A stretch of DNA of 64,000 nucleotides from Anaerolineaceae bacterium (GTDB taxonomy: Bacteria > Chloroflexota > Anaerolineae > Aggregatilineales > Phototrophicaceae), in NCBI GenBank assembly GCA_020634165.1, contig JACKCF010000001.1, positions 682,001 to 746,000 of the forward strand, given 5' to 3'. Positions within the stretch are counted from its first letter, which is position 1. Each line of letters starts with the position of its first letter. This document shows, piece by piece, positions 16,340 through 26,570 of the stretch. A program made the translations under genes and the position numbers. Below the pieces are notes generated by a model. That model was given only the letters and a program-made list of their open reading frames with translations. It ran no database searches and was not told where the DNA came from.

Positions 16340-18016
16340 TTAGTCCAGGCGCTGCATCAGGCTTTCGATCATGGATTCGTCGATGAACGAACCCTTTTGC
16401 AGGACCATCTCTGCATGTTCGCTCAGATACTGCCGCTCATGAACAGTCAGTTCCTTGGCTGTGACGACCACCACCGGAATATGCTTCAGATAGTCAACGC
16501 CCTTCATGAACTCAATCACCTGGAAGCCATCGACATCCGGCATCATCAGGTCAGTGATGACCAGATCGGGGTCAATGTCGCGTACCAGATTGAGGCCGCT
16601 GGCCCCATTTTCTGCCAGGTAAACTTCGCAGTTCTCGCGCGCATTCAAAATGCGGACCATCAGACGGGCAGCCGCTTCGTTATCTTCAATGACAACCACG
16701 CGCCGCAGGTCTGAGCCAATGCGATGGACAGCACTGCTCAGTTCAGCCGTCGGCACGGTATGGCTCTTGGCCGTATTGGACATATCGACCTGCTTCTGCC
16801 AGCGTTCGCCCAGGATGCGCTTTTCGACGGGCAGCGTGTGCCCCGATGCGTTGACGACCACCACGTCATCCGGCTTGATGATGCCCTTGCGCACCATGCG
16901 GAACAGGCCCGCGAATGTAACGCCGGTCGCTGGCTCTACGGAAATTCCGTCATGTCGTGCCAGCACACGGATCGCATTGAAAGCGTCTTCGTCGGAAGCA
17001 GCCTCAAAGTGGCCGCCGTGTTCCTGCACATAATCCCACAGAATTTCATAGGAACGGCCCGGATTGCCTGTCGCCAGCGTCACGATGACCGTATCGGATG
17101 TCTCCAGCGGCGTTGCCACCCGCTGACCACGCTCGAAGGCTTCTACCATCGGCGCGCAACCGGACGACTGAATCAGCCCAAATGAGGGCATTTTGTCAAT
17201 CAGCCCGAACTCCATCATTTCTTCAAAGCCATTGCCGATACCAATCGGCCCCAGGCCGCCGCTGACCCCCTGCAAATACCAGTCAGGGGAGCGCCAGCGT
17301 TCGCCGCCATCCAACTCATCGCCCAATTGCTCGGCGATTTCATAGGCCATTGTCTTCATGCCTTCAGTGGCCGCGACGCTCTTGATGCCCTTATCGAGGA
17401 AGATGCCTTTGTTCTTGGCGAAGCTGGCAGCGAGGGCTTTGGTCTGGTCATAAGTGCCTGTCGTACCGATGATTTCCGCGCCGTACAGTGCCGACTCGCG
17501 CATTTTGTCATTGGGCGTCAACTGCGGGAAGAAGCCCCACAGCTTGATGCCTGCGCGGGCGCCATACGCAGCATAGGCAATCGCGACATTGCCTGTACTG
17601 GCGACGACCACCTCATCAATGTTCATTTCTGCCAGCGCACTGATGGCGACTGTCGCCTGCCGATCTTTGAAGCTGCCGGTTGGTCCCTGGCGCTCATCCT
17701 TGATGTACAGGTGCTTCAGTCCCAGGCTGGCGGCCAGTGCACGGCTCTTAATCAGCGGCGTGCCACCTTCGCCCAACGTGACGATATTCTTGGTATTGTA
17801 AATCGGCAGAACTTCGTGATAGCGCCATAATGTTTGCGGGCGCGATTTCAGCTCTTTGAGCCATGCTTCGACATCAAAACCTCCCAGGTCATAGCGAGGC
17901 TTCATGATGGTTTCGCCGCAGTTGGCGCACTGGCCCTTAAAGGCATACATCGGTGTTTCAGTATGGCAGTAGGTACATTCCAGGTTGATAACTTTTTGGC
18001 GGGTATCGATGGTCAT
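16340..18016 (-). CDS. thrC: Threonine synthase fused to a response-regulator receiver domain
   Basis: A 558-residue fusion. Residues 1 to about 410 are a complete threonine-synthase-type PLP enzyme: zinc ribbon C14/C17 and C30/C33, LGEGGTPLIK, cofactor lysine K117 in TGSFKDRQ, STGNVAIAYAA, and a glycine-rich phosphate loop QGVSGGLGPIGIG. A roughly 30-residue linker leads to a full receiver (about 438-558) with acidic pocket VVIEDNE, phosphoacceptor D489 in DLVITDLMMPDVDG, switch VVVVTA and lysine in LQKGSF. The enzyme part would make threonine from O-phosphohomoserine; the receiver could let a kinase control its activity or its location. It lies between two histidine kinase genes on the same strand. 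The frame is continuous, with no sign of an assembly join. Confidence 0.85.
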   Translation of the reverse strand: MTIDTRQKVINLECTYCHTETPMYAFKGQCANCGETIMKPRYDLGGFDVEAWLKELKSRPQTLWRYHEVLPIYNTKNIVTLGEGGTPLIKSRALAASLGLKHLYIKDERQGPTGSFKDRQATVAISALAEMNIDEVVVASTGNVAIAYAAYGARAGIKLWGFFPQLTPNDKMRESALYGAEIIGTTGTYDQTKALAASFAKNKGIFLDKGIKSVAATEGMKTMAYEIAEQLGDELDGGERWRSPDWYLQGVSGGLGPIGIGNGFEEMMEFGLIDKMPSFGLIQSSGCAPMVEAFERGQRVATPLETSDTVIVTLATGNPGRSYEILWDYVQEHGGHFEAASDEDAFNAIRVLARHDGISVEPATGVTFAGLFRMVRKGIIKPDDVVVVNASGHTLPVEKRILGERWQKQVDMSNTAKSHTVPTAELSSAVHRIGSDLRRVVVIEDNEAAARLMVRILNARENCEVYLAENGASGLNLVRDIDPDLVITDLMMPDVDGFQVIEFMKGVDYLKHIPVVVVTAKELTVHERQYLSEHAEMVLQKGSFIDESMIESLMQRLD

Positions 18017-18100
18017 GATTACTTTCTAACTGCTTATTCAAGCACGAATGATGAGCTAAACCAGGGTTCAGCGAGCGATAATGATAACGGTTACAATCAG

Positions 18101-18130
18101 CACAAAGACGCTGTGATAAGCGTCTCTGTG
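18101..18130. terminator. Hairpin between the giant kinase and threonine synthase genes
   Basis: CACAAAGACGCT and AGCGTCTCTGTG pair at 11 of 12 positions around GTGATA. It follows the stop of the giant kinase by about 60 bp on the minus strand. With no clear U-tract, it is a likely processing or attenuation site rather than a sure terminator. Confidence 0.4.
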
Positions 18131-18193
18131 TGTGTTACACATATTGTATTCTAGGCCAGGTTATAGAACCGTTAAGTTATGCCTGACGAATGT

Positions 18194-21100
18194 CTAGGTT
18201 CCCAGGTGTGCCTGTACATCCTTGATAAGTGTCTCAAACTCATCCTTGCTGATCGCTGCTTTGTACAGCACCCGCAGGTTTTCCAGCTTGGCCTGCTGGT
18301 CCTTGGCCAGGTCAGTTTCACCCGTCACGACGATCACCGGAATATTCTGCGTTTCTGGGTTGGCGCGTAGTTCTTCCAACACCGCGAACCCATCCATCTC
18401 TGGCATCATCAGGTCAAGGATGATGAGGTCCGGCTGGCGCCGCGCCACCATCGAAATCCCTTCCTGACCGCTGTCTGCTGCAAACACGCGATAGTTGCCG
18501 TGCTCGGTCAGCAGTTGCATCAGCAGTCGGATGCTTTCTGGCTGGTCGTCGATAATCAGGATGCGCTCGCGCTGGCTTTCCAACTCGGCCTTCTTCACCT
18601 CAACCAGCAGTTCATCCGGCATGAAGGGCCGCTGCATGAACGAATGCGCACCCAGGCGATAAGCCCGCTCTGTCTCATTCGACAGGCTGGCGATCACCAC
18701 TGGAATATCGAAGGTGTCATCACGATCCTTCAACTGTTCCAGAATATCCCACCCCTGGCCATCGGCGAAGTTCACATCCATCACAATGATGGTCGGACGC
18801 ATGTTGCTGGCCATCGCATGGGCGTAGGCCGCGTGGTCAGCCGTGTAAACCTCAAAGCCATCCCGCTGCAAGGACTTGCGATACTGATCGACCATATTCT
18901 TATCATCTTCGATCAGCAGCACGTCACGCTTGGGCGGCAGAACAGGCATACTGGGCTGTTGCTTTTGCTGCATAGCACTCTGGCTGATAGACAGCGTTTC
19001 CAGCGGATTTTCACCGTTGCTGCTGCCATTGACAGCATCGCTCGTGCCATTCGTCGCAGGTGTCGTTTCCTCGACCTTGCCATTGGCCGACGCTGGCTGG
19101 GCAGGTGGCTTGGTATCCGATGGGTCGCCTGTGCCGGAATCATCCTCGGAATCGTCTTGCTGTGCGGCGGCTGTTGGCTGTACCGGAATCGTGACCGAGA
19201 AGGTCGAACCCACGTTAACTTCTGAGGCAACCGTCAGTTCACCACCCTGTAGCTCTGCCAGTGATTTCGACAGTGGCAGACCCAGGCCCGTACCGCCGAC
19301 AGTCCGTGTCAGCGAGTTATCTACCTGGCGGAACTGCTCGAACAGGATCGGAACATCGACCTGGGCGATACCAATACCGGTATCGACCACATCAATGCGA
19401 ATGACCGGTTCACCGCGTTGCTCAGTGGCATAGGCACGGATGGTAATCGTACCGTCGTTGGTGAACTTGACCGCGTTGTTGGTCAGGTTGATGAGAATCT
19501 GACGCGAACGGAATTCGTCGCCATAAGCCTGTGGCATGTTCGGGGCCACTTCCACGCGCAGATCGACTGTTGGCTTCTCTTTCAGCAAACCAATCGTCAT
19601 CGACTTCACGCTTTCGATCATCGGCTTGATCTCGAAGTAGTCCAGCTTCAGCGACATCTTATTGGCTTCGATCTTCGCCTGGTCGAGGATGTCGTTAATC
19701 AGGTTGAGCAGGTGATTACCACTGTTATAGATGGTGCTCAGGTCTTGTTCCTGCATTTCCGTCAGCGGGCCATCGATACCCTTCAGCATCACGCGGCTAA
19801 AGCCAATGATGGAGTTCAGCGGCGTACGCAGTTCATGGCTCATCGCTGCCAGGAATTGGCTCTTCAAGCGGTCAAGCTCGCGTAGCTGTTCATTGGATTG
19901 CTGCAACTTCTCGACCAGCAGGGTATTCTGGATAACCGCTGCCAGCGAACCGACCAGCGTAATCGTCAACTGCACCACGCTGTTGTTGAAGGCATTGGGG
20001 CGATTGGCTTCCAGCACCAGCACGCCAACCAGCTCAGGACCAGACACAATCGGGACCAGCAAGGCGCTGTGGGCATCCGTGTTGATCGGTACATAGTCAT
20101 CGTGCGACGACAACCGATTGATGACCGTTGGCCTGCGGCTGTGAGTCACCTGTACGATGGGGTGAACACTGTCTTCCAGCTTGATTTCTTCCAGATCGTT
20201 GATGTCCTGGCCATAGTTGATGCCCGCTGTAGCCTTCATGGTCGTCAGGGCATTACCCTGAAAGTCCATGTACAGTTGTGGCAGGTATACCAGCACGGTG
20301 TCGACGCTCATCGTCTCCTGAATTCGCTCGCTGATGGCCGAGAGGGCTTCATCCAGCGTGTCCGCAGAGGCGGCTGTCGTCGTCATATCGAGCAGGAAGC
20401 TCATGTCAGTGGCACGGTGCTGTGCATCTTCGTACAGGTTGGCATTGTCAATCGCGATAGCGATCTGCGCGGCCAGCGTCGTCAGCACCTGGATGTCGTC
20501 TTCGATGAAGGCATTCGGTTCATTTGATTGCACATCAAGCGCACCCAGAACCTTGCCTTTTGCCGTCAGCGGCAGCGCCATTTCAGAGCGCGTCAATGGC
20601 AGGACCGGATTCGCACGGTGGACGACGGTCGCATCAGTCGTATCCAGCGCGATGGCCGGTTCATTGTTGGCCGTCACACGCCCGATAACACTATCGGAGC
20701 CTTTTTGCAGTTTGTGGCCCTTACCCAGCAGAATTTCACCAGCCTGGCCGGTGCTTGCTTTCAGGACAGCCCAATCATCGGCATCATCCATCAGGAAGAT
20801 CTGAACGTGATCGTAACTGAACTGCTTCTGGATCAGGTCAACAACCTGCGGAAGCAGCACATTCATATCCAGCAGTTGGCTGGCACGCTGGCTGATTTCT
20901 GCCGATGTTTGCAGTTGGCGGGCACGGCGTTCGATCTGTTCAACCAGTCGTGACGCTTCCAGCGACAGTGACGTCTGTTCTGCAAAGGACTGGAAAATAC
21001 GCATGTGCTGGTCGTTGTAGCTGAATGCCTCGCGTGAGCCAATCCACATCGCACCCAGGCCACGACCAGAAACACGCAGCGGCATAATGACCACTGAACG

Positions 21101-24100
21101 CGCATCCAGGCTTTCGATACTGGCCTGTTCCATGATGTCCAGGCCAAGTTCTTCGTCGTAAATATCGGAAATTGTGATGACCTGTTCCGTCGCCAGCAAA
21201 TCCCAGGCCGGGAACTGTTCCGGTGTCAATGTGACGCCCGTTAGCTCGACATCACCATCCGGCGACCAGCTAGCGGCAATTTCCAGAATACTGTTTTCAT
21301 CGCTCCATTCGGTGTGTTGCAGCACCGCGATAAAGACCAGGTTCACATGCGGTTCAATCAGATAGTTGACGATGACATCCACAATCTGGTTGACATTTTC
21401 AACTTCGATCAGCGCACGGCTGGCCTGATACAGCGTACTGGTTTCATTCAGCGTACTCTGGATTTGCTGGAGCAGCATCTGGTTATCGAGCACCACCGAA
21501 GCACTGGCGACGATGGTATTCATCAGACGGTGGAAGTCATCACCAAATGTACGAGGCTCGTTATAGCCGATGATAAAGCGGCCACTGGGCACATCCTGAA
21601 CGCGCAGGTCGAGCGCCACAAAGGCGGCGATGGTCTTGCCATTAAGCAATTCGCCACCGATTTCGCCCAGTTTGCCAGTAGCGATGTCTTCGATATAGAG
21701 GCCGTCACGGCTATCAAGCGGCAGTGAAATGATCCGTTCGATGTTCAGGCCGTTCTCGACGCTCTCCTCGAACCCTTCGGAAGCCATCTCAACGGTTTCG
21801 TCGGTGGTATTGTCCTTCAGGTAGATGGCGAACATATCGGCATTCAGGCCGCGTAGTGTTTCCACAATAGCATCTGTCAGCGAGAAGGCATCCGTCGCGC
21901 TGTTGATGTTGGTCGAGGCATTATACATTTGGGCCGTTTGGTTCAGGGCTACCTGGGTACTGACCACCAGCAGACGATTTTCCAGTGCCGTGCTGGCGAT
22001 ATCGCTCAGTGACAGCAGGGCACGTTCTTGTTCTGCGGTGATCGTATCAGCCATCTGGTTGGTAACGACCAGCCAGCCCAGTGGCCGGTCCAGGCTGGCG
22101 GAGCGCATCGGCACAGCCAGGAGCGACCCCGCCTGCATTTCTTCCAGAATCCATTGCAAGTCGCTGGAAATATCCTCAAGGGCCGCGACATCGTCGATGC
22201 GTACATTATCGTGTTCGGATAACATCGACGCCAGCAAACCAGGGTCCGGCACAGGCAGAATCATATCGCGGGCGGATTCCAGACGGTTGGTTTCCTCGTC
22301 AAACAGCAGGACATGAATATCGTCCGTCTGCTGTAGCGACATATGGACCACAATCGTGTCGAGCAGTTCTTCAACGTCGGCGGCTTCGATCATGGCTCGC
22401 TGCGCTTCGTACATCGTCACGGTTTCGCGCAGGGTTTCTTGCAGGGTATTTTCCAGGTTGCGGATGTTGCTGATATCCTGCAAAGCCACCACGATACCGC
22501 GCAGGCTGCCATCCGTATTGTTGATGGGTGCCGCATTCATCAGCATATCAATGCGGTACGATTCCGTGATGACGGCAATATCATCTGTTGTCGTCGGCTC
22601 GTTGGTTTCCTTCGCAATGAACAGTGCCAATTCATCAATCGGATAGGGCATATTCGTACCACTGCGGTACAGGTTGTATGCCGCCGGATCAAATGCTTTG
22701 GTCATATCAATCGGCTGGCGCAGCAGGTCAGCCGCCTGCGCATTATGCTGCACTGGCATAAAGTTCTCTGGTTCCACCACGATGACGCCGGTTGGCATTC
22801 TTGCCAGGATCGCGTCCAGGTTGCGGCGTTCGTCTTCAGTGGCACTCAGCAGCGATTGACGATCAAGGGCGGAGGCCAGCAGCGTCGCCGTCGTTTCCAG
22901 ATAACGCACATAGGATTCATTGAGGACGTTGGGTTGGTTGGAACGTACAATCAGCACGCCAAACCACTTAGGACCTGTCCGCAGCGTAGCGGCTACAGCC
23001 TCACCCTGGTTTTCAGGTATCAGGATGCCAGTGATCGCCTCATCGACAGGCTCGCCGGTTGCCATCGCCGTATGATAGATGCCGTTATTCTGACGCAGCA
23101 AGCTGGCGAACGGCGCTTTCTTATGCTGAATAACTGTGCCCGTCTCTGGAACAAGTTCAACAGTATTACTGTTCGTCCACTGGAAGGCATATCTCAGTTG
23201 TGAAGCCCGTTCACTGGGTCGTGGTCCGGCCAACAGCAGTGATATGGAAATCTCCAGATTGTGGCTTACATCGCCTTCCAGCAGTGGGCTGCTGAGGTGC
23301 GAGGCAATCGATTCAAAGATCGTTTCGTTGTCCTGGGCACTGGCGATAGCGCGGCTGGCGGCATACAGACGGCGCGCCTCGTTAAGGGCGGTTTCTGTGC
23401 GTTCCAGCAGACGCTTGTTTTCAATTTGTGTACTCATCTGCGAACTGAGCGCCAGGAAGCTGTCGATGTCTTCATTGTCGATGTTCAGGCGCTGCTTGGC
23501 CGTCATGATGAACAGGCCCAGGAAGTGCGTTGAGGCGAACAGCGGGAACATCGCCAGGAAACGGGCATTGTGCTCCTGTGACCAGGGCTGGAGCGGGTTG
23601 ATGTCTGCATTCTGGATGTCGTCCGTCAGCACCAGCGGTGTGCGCTCTAACAGGAACTCGTCGTTCTTGATAGACAGCGGCACATTCTCATTCATCTTGG
23701 TGACGATGCCCGATTCAGTACGGGCAATCAGTTGCAGTTGATCCGGCCACCTGTTGCCATACGTATCGCTTGTTGTCAGCCCAAGCCAGAAGACGAGGTC
23801 CTCATCGTTCGATGTGATGATCGCAGCCTGTAGTGTATCTTCAATCGTCTGGCTGGTATTAATCATACGGCTGGCGACATACAGGCGTTCGTTGCGCGTC
23901 AGCGCGCTCTCGATCTGATCAAACAGCACGCGGTTGTCAACAGTGACGCTCACCTGGCTAATCAAAGCACGGAAGAGGCGCATCTCGCGCTCATTGAACT
24001 CGCGTTCATCTTCATAGCCGATGATAATGAAGCCGCGCCACAGACCACGCACATTCAGCGGCACACCGACTGCCGTCGATAGATGATTCAGGCCCAGCGG

Positions 24101-26476
24101 AGCGCCGATATTTGCCAGCGTGTCGGCTGGTGAAGAGGCATCAAACACGTTGATATCCTGAGCCTCAAACCATTTTAGCCAGTCACCGCTTTGGGCTTCG
24201 ATCCGGCTCCCTGTCTCGACGCCTTCAATTTCGACACCCGTGAATTCGGTCAGGGTGGCGACGGTGATACCAGCACGGTTTTCCAGCGGAATATTGTCGA
24301 ACAGCCACAGTTGAATCTGGTTGGCATCCGTCACCATACCATTACGGATGGCTTCCAGGACATCTATCAGAGAATCGACTGTATTCAATTGGCTGCTCAG
24401 GTAATACAGCACGGACGTTTCCGAGAGCGTTAGCTGCGTCTCCTGGAACAGACGCGCATTTTCCAGCGCGAGTGCCACACGGTTTGCCACTGCGTCCAGA
24501 ATAATCTGGTCTTCATCGCTGAATGATTCATCAGCGGCCAGGCCGATGGCAAGCGAGCCGATTTCCTCGCCGCGTACCCGGATAGGGGCGTTCAATGTCT
24601 GATCTTGCTCACTGAAAGCTGCGCCAAAATCGGTGACGATTTCCTGATCTTCATCCAATTGGGACCAGGCTTCGCGCGTTAGGCGGCGGTTCAGCATTTC
24701 GATTTCAGTTACGCGGGTGTTGGATTCATTCTTGAGCCGCGCATTATGGATCGCGATTGCCAGTTGGTCAGCGATAAGCTGGAAGGTCGGCAGGTCATCA
24801 CTTATAAAAGCATGCGGCTTGTTGCTCTGGATATCCAGCACACCAATGACATCACCACTGATGGTCATCGGCAGGGCAAGCTCGGAACGAGTATCGGGCA
24901 GCAGCGGGTTAAAACGATGGTACTTGTCATCCGTTTCCGTATCGTCGCTGATGATAGCGCGATTTTCGCGGGCGGCGTTGCCCACGACCGAAAACGTATC
25001 GACGTTCAACGGAATGCGATGGCCCTGGTCGAGCAGCTTTTTACCGGCTTCACCACGACTATAAGTGAGAATGGCAAATTCTTTGAAGTCATCGACAAAA
25101 AAGAGCTGTGCGTGATAGTAACCCAGGCTGGTGCAGATCAGATTGATGGCGCGGTTGGCCAGGGTATCCAGGTCGGAAATGGTGACCATCTCATGGCCAA
25201 GGCGACCTGCGACGCGCATATCGCGGTTGCGTCGTGCCGTCTGCGTCACAAGTTCCTGGCTCAAGGCTTCGATCCGATCAGAGATGTTCTGAGCAGCGAC
25301 CACCAGCTTGTCAGACGAACCAGCGCGCGCAGCATCATGAAGGATCGTGCCATCACCAGCCAGTTGCTGCACCATATCGGAAGCAACCTCGAACTGGTTG
25401 GTCAGGCGTAGCAGGAAAGTGCGCAGTACAAAGGCAATCACGAAACCAAGCACTGTGGTGGAAACCGCAATGAGGAAGATCGCGACCAGATCGCTGGAAT
25501 AAGCCTCTGGGAAATTGCTAACAAGCGCCAGATGCCAGACACCACCGTTTATGTCGCTCAAGTTCAGTGTATTGGTTGATAGGATCGTTGAGCCGCTAAA
25601 TTCTGTGAGGACATCTTGAGTATCTTCGGCCAGTTGATCGGCAATGAATGTATACAGGGTATCAGAGGCAGTATTGCCACCTTCTGGGCGTAAGTTCTCC
25701 AGATATTCGCTGGCAAGGTTGCCGCTGTCGGCCAGGAAGATATTGTCGTTCGCAATCAGCAGCAATCGCTCAGAATCAGTAGCCTGGATGTATCCCTCTG
25801 TACTGGTTGCGTTGTTAATGAGGTGCGTAATATCGCGCGTGTCGATGACCATCTGGATCGCGCCAACGATATTGCCACCATCATCATAAACAGCGCCAAG
25901 CAGATCAAACTGGGCGCGCGGCGGATTAAATGGCGTTCCATTTTCTGTCATGCGCGTCTGGAAGTTGCCAATAGCAATACCGTTGATTTCGCCGGAGACA
26001 ACGCTTTGGAACAGCGGTTCGTTGGCGATGACCGCATTGTAAGTGCCATTCTCAGGGTGCTCTATGATCTGGACATTGCCGAACTGCCGCACGGTTTCCA
26101 GCCGAATATCGCCATCTGTATCGATGAAACGTGCAGCCACACGGCTTTCATCACCAGCCAGCGCATTTCGTAAGGAAAGTGCTGCCGCCCTTAGGATGCT
26201 GCTATAGCCTTCGGTCACATAGAGCATCTCTGAACTGGTGGTCAGGCGGGAAATGGACTCGATATGGGCGTCCAGTTCGTTTTCAAGCACAACCTTTGCA
26301 CGATTAAGTACAGCCAGATGCTCTGTCTCCAATCGTGTACGGGCTGTACTCACTACGGCGATCACGCCGAAGAGGCCCAATGCAGCCAGCCCAATGGCGA
26401 TGATCGGCACGATCCGCTGTAGGAGCGACTCGCCAATGGAGTTGGTGGAAGTGTTTTGTCTCACAGTTTCTGTCAT
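18194..26476 (-). CDS. Giant multi-GAF hybrid sensor histidine kinase (2,760 aa)
   Basis: Domains in order: membrane helix (about 22-44), extracytoplasmic dCACHE-like sensor (45-330), second helix (335-357), HAMP-like linker, then about ten GAF-type modules from residue 430 on, one of them only a half-domain and one PAS inserted after the fifth. Several modules start with a recurrent helix motif of the form LxETSxLYxASRxI. The kinase core has H2214 in FLAAMSHELRTPL, N-box LINLTNNAVKFT, DTGIGIA and GTGLGLPLSKSL. After a Pro/Ser/Asp linker come two receivers, D2567 (IIVMDVNFADGQG) and D2688 (LIILDLMMPEMDG). In the first, the conserved lysine is Arg (MQRPF). It should integrate one outside and many inside signals. 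It is the downstream partner of five kinase-less GAF genes. Confidence 0.9.
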   Translation of the reverse strand: MTETVRQNTSTNSIGESLLQRIVPIIAIGLAALGLFGVIAVVSTARTRLETEHLAVLNRAKVVLENELDAHIESISRLTTSSEMLYVTEGYSSILRAAALSLRNALAGDESRVAARFIDTDGDIRLETVRQFGNVQIIEHPENGTYNAVIANEPLFQSVVSGEINGIAIGNFQTRMTENGTPFNPPRAQFDLLGAVYDDGGNIVGAIQMVIDTRDITHLINNATSTEGYIQATDSERLLLIANDNIFLADSGNLASEYLENLRPEGGNTASDTLYTFIADQLAEDTQDVLTEFSGSTILSTNTLNLSDINGGVWHLALVSNFPEAYSSDLVAIFLIAVSTTVLGFVIAFVLRTFLLRLTNQFEVASDMVQQLAGDGTILHDAARAGSSDKLVVAAQNISDRIEALSQELVTQTARRNRDMRVAGRLGHEMVTISDLDTLANRAINLICTSLGYYHAQLFFVDDFKEFAILTYSRGEAGKKLLDQGHRIPLNVDTFSVVGNAARENRAIISDDTETDDKYHRFNPLLPDTRSELALPMTISGDVIGVLDIQSNKPHAFISDDLPTFQLIADQLAIAIHNARLKNESNTRVTEIEMLNRRLTREAWSQLDEDQEIVTDFGAAFSEQDQTLNAPIRVRGEEIGSLAIGLAADESFSDEDQIILDAVANRVALALENARLFQETQLTLSETSVLYYLSSQLNTVDSLIDVLEAIRNGMVTDANQIQLWLFDNIPLENRAGITVATLTEFTGVEIEGVETGSRIEAQSGDWLKWFEAQDINVFDASSPADTLANIGAPLGLNHLSTAVGVPLNVRGLWRGFIIIGYEDEREFNEREMRLFRALISQVSVTVDNRVLFDQIESALTRNERLYVASRMINTSQTIEDTLQAAIITSNDEDLVFWLGLTTSDTYGNRWPDQLQLIARTESGIVTKMNENVPLSIKNDEFLLERTPLVLTDDIQNADINPLQPWSQEHNARFLAMFPLFASTHFLGLFIMTAKQRLNIDNEDIDSFLALSSQMSTQIENKRLLERTETALNEARRLYAASRAIASAQDNETIFESIASHLSSPLLEGDVSHNLEISISLLLAGPRPSERASQLRYAFQWTNSNTVELVPETGTVIQHKKAPFASLLRQNNGIYHTAMATGEPVDEAITGILIPENQGEAVAATLRTGPKWFGVLIVRSNQPNVLNESYVRYLETTATLLASALDRQSLLSATEDERRNLDAILARMPTGVIVVEPENFMPVQHNAQAADLLRQPIDMTKAFDPAAYNLYRSGTNMPYPIDELALFIAKETNEPTTTDDIAVITESYRIDMLMNAAPINNTDGSLRGIVVALQDISNIRNLENTLQETLRETVTMYEAQRAMIEAADVEELLDTIVVHMSLQQTDDIHVLLFDEETNRLESARDMILPVPDPGLLASMLSEHDNVRIDDVAALEDISSDLQWILEEMQAGSLLAVPMRSASLDRPLGWLVVTNQMADTITAEQERALLSLSDIASTALENRLLVVSTQVALNQTAQMYNASTNINSATDAFSLTDAIVETLRGLNADMFAIYLKDNTTDETVEMASEGFEESVENGLNIERIISLPLDSRDGLYIEDIATGKLGEIGGELLNGKTIAAFVALDLRVQDVPSGRFIIGYNEPRTFGDDFHRLMNTIVASASVVLDNQMLLQQIQSTLNETSTLYQASRALIEVENVNQIVDVIVNYLIEPHVNLVFIAVLQHTEWSDENSILEIAASWSPDGDVELTGVTLTPEQFPAWDLLATEQVITISDIYDEELGLDIMEQASIESLDARSVVIMPLRVSGRGLGAMWIGSREAFSYNDQHMRIFQSFAEQTSLSLEASRLVEQIERRARQLQTSAEISQRASQLLDMNVLLPQVVDLIQKQFSYDHVQIFLMDDADDWAVLKASTGQAGEILLGKGHKLQKGSDSVIGRVTANNEPAIALDTTDATVVHRANPVLPLTRSEMALPLTAKGKVLGALDVQSNEPNAFIEDDIQVLTTLAAQIAIAIDNANLYEDAQHRATDMSFLLDMTTTAASADTLDEALSAISERIQETMSVDTVLVYLPQLYMDFQGNALTTMKATAGINYGQDINDLEEIKLEDSVHPIVQVTHSRRPTVINRLSSHDDYVPINTDAHSALLVPIVSGPELVGVLVLEANRPNAFNNSVVQLTITLVGSLAAVIQNTLLVEKLQQSNEQLRELDRLKSQFLAAMSHELRTPLNSIIGFSRVMLKGIDGPLTEMQEQDLSTIYNSGNHLLNLINDILDQAKIEANKMSLKLDYFEIKPMIESVKSMTIGLLKEKPTVDLRVEVAPNMPQAYGDEFRSRQILINLTNNAVKFTNDGTITIRAYATEQRGEPVIRIDVVDTGIGIAQVDVPILFEQFRQVDNSLTRTVGGTGLGLPLSKSLAELQGGELTVASEVNVGSTFSVTIPVQPTAAAQQDDSEDDSGTGDPSDTKPPAQPASANGKVEETTPATNGTSDAVNGSSNGENPLETLSISQSAMQQKQQPSMPVLPPKRDVLLIEDDKNMVDQYRKSLQRDGFEVYTADHAAYAHAMASNMRPTIIVMDVNFADGQGWDILEQLKDRDDTFDIPVVIASLSNETERAYRLGAHSFMQRPFMPDELLVEVKKAELESQRERILIIDDQPESIRLLMQLLTEHGNYRVFAADSGQEGISMVARRQPDLIILDLMMPEMDGFAVLEELRANPETQNIPVIVVTGETDLAKDQQAKLENLRVLYKAAISKDEFETLIKDVQAHLGT

Positions 26477-26570
26477 ATGACCTGACCTCGTTCAGCCATT
26501 CAGGGATTTGTCACCTGTTGTCATCATTCTTGTCAAAAGTCGTGCTCAGGCTGTACCTGAGCAGACTATT

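Noticed and set aside
22343..23203. 286-codon plus-strand ORF
   Set aside because: Antisense to the giant kinase; the long open frame follows from GC-biased codon positions.
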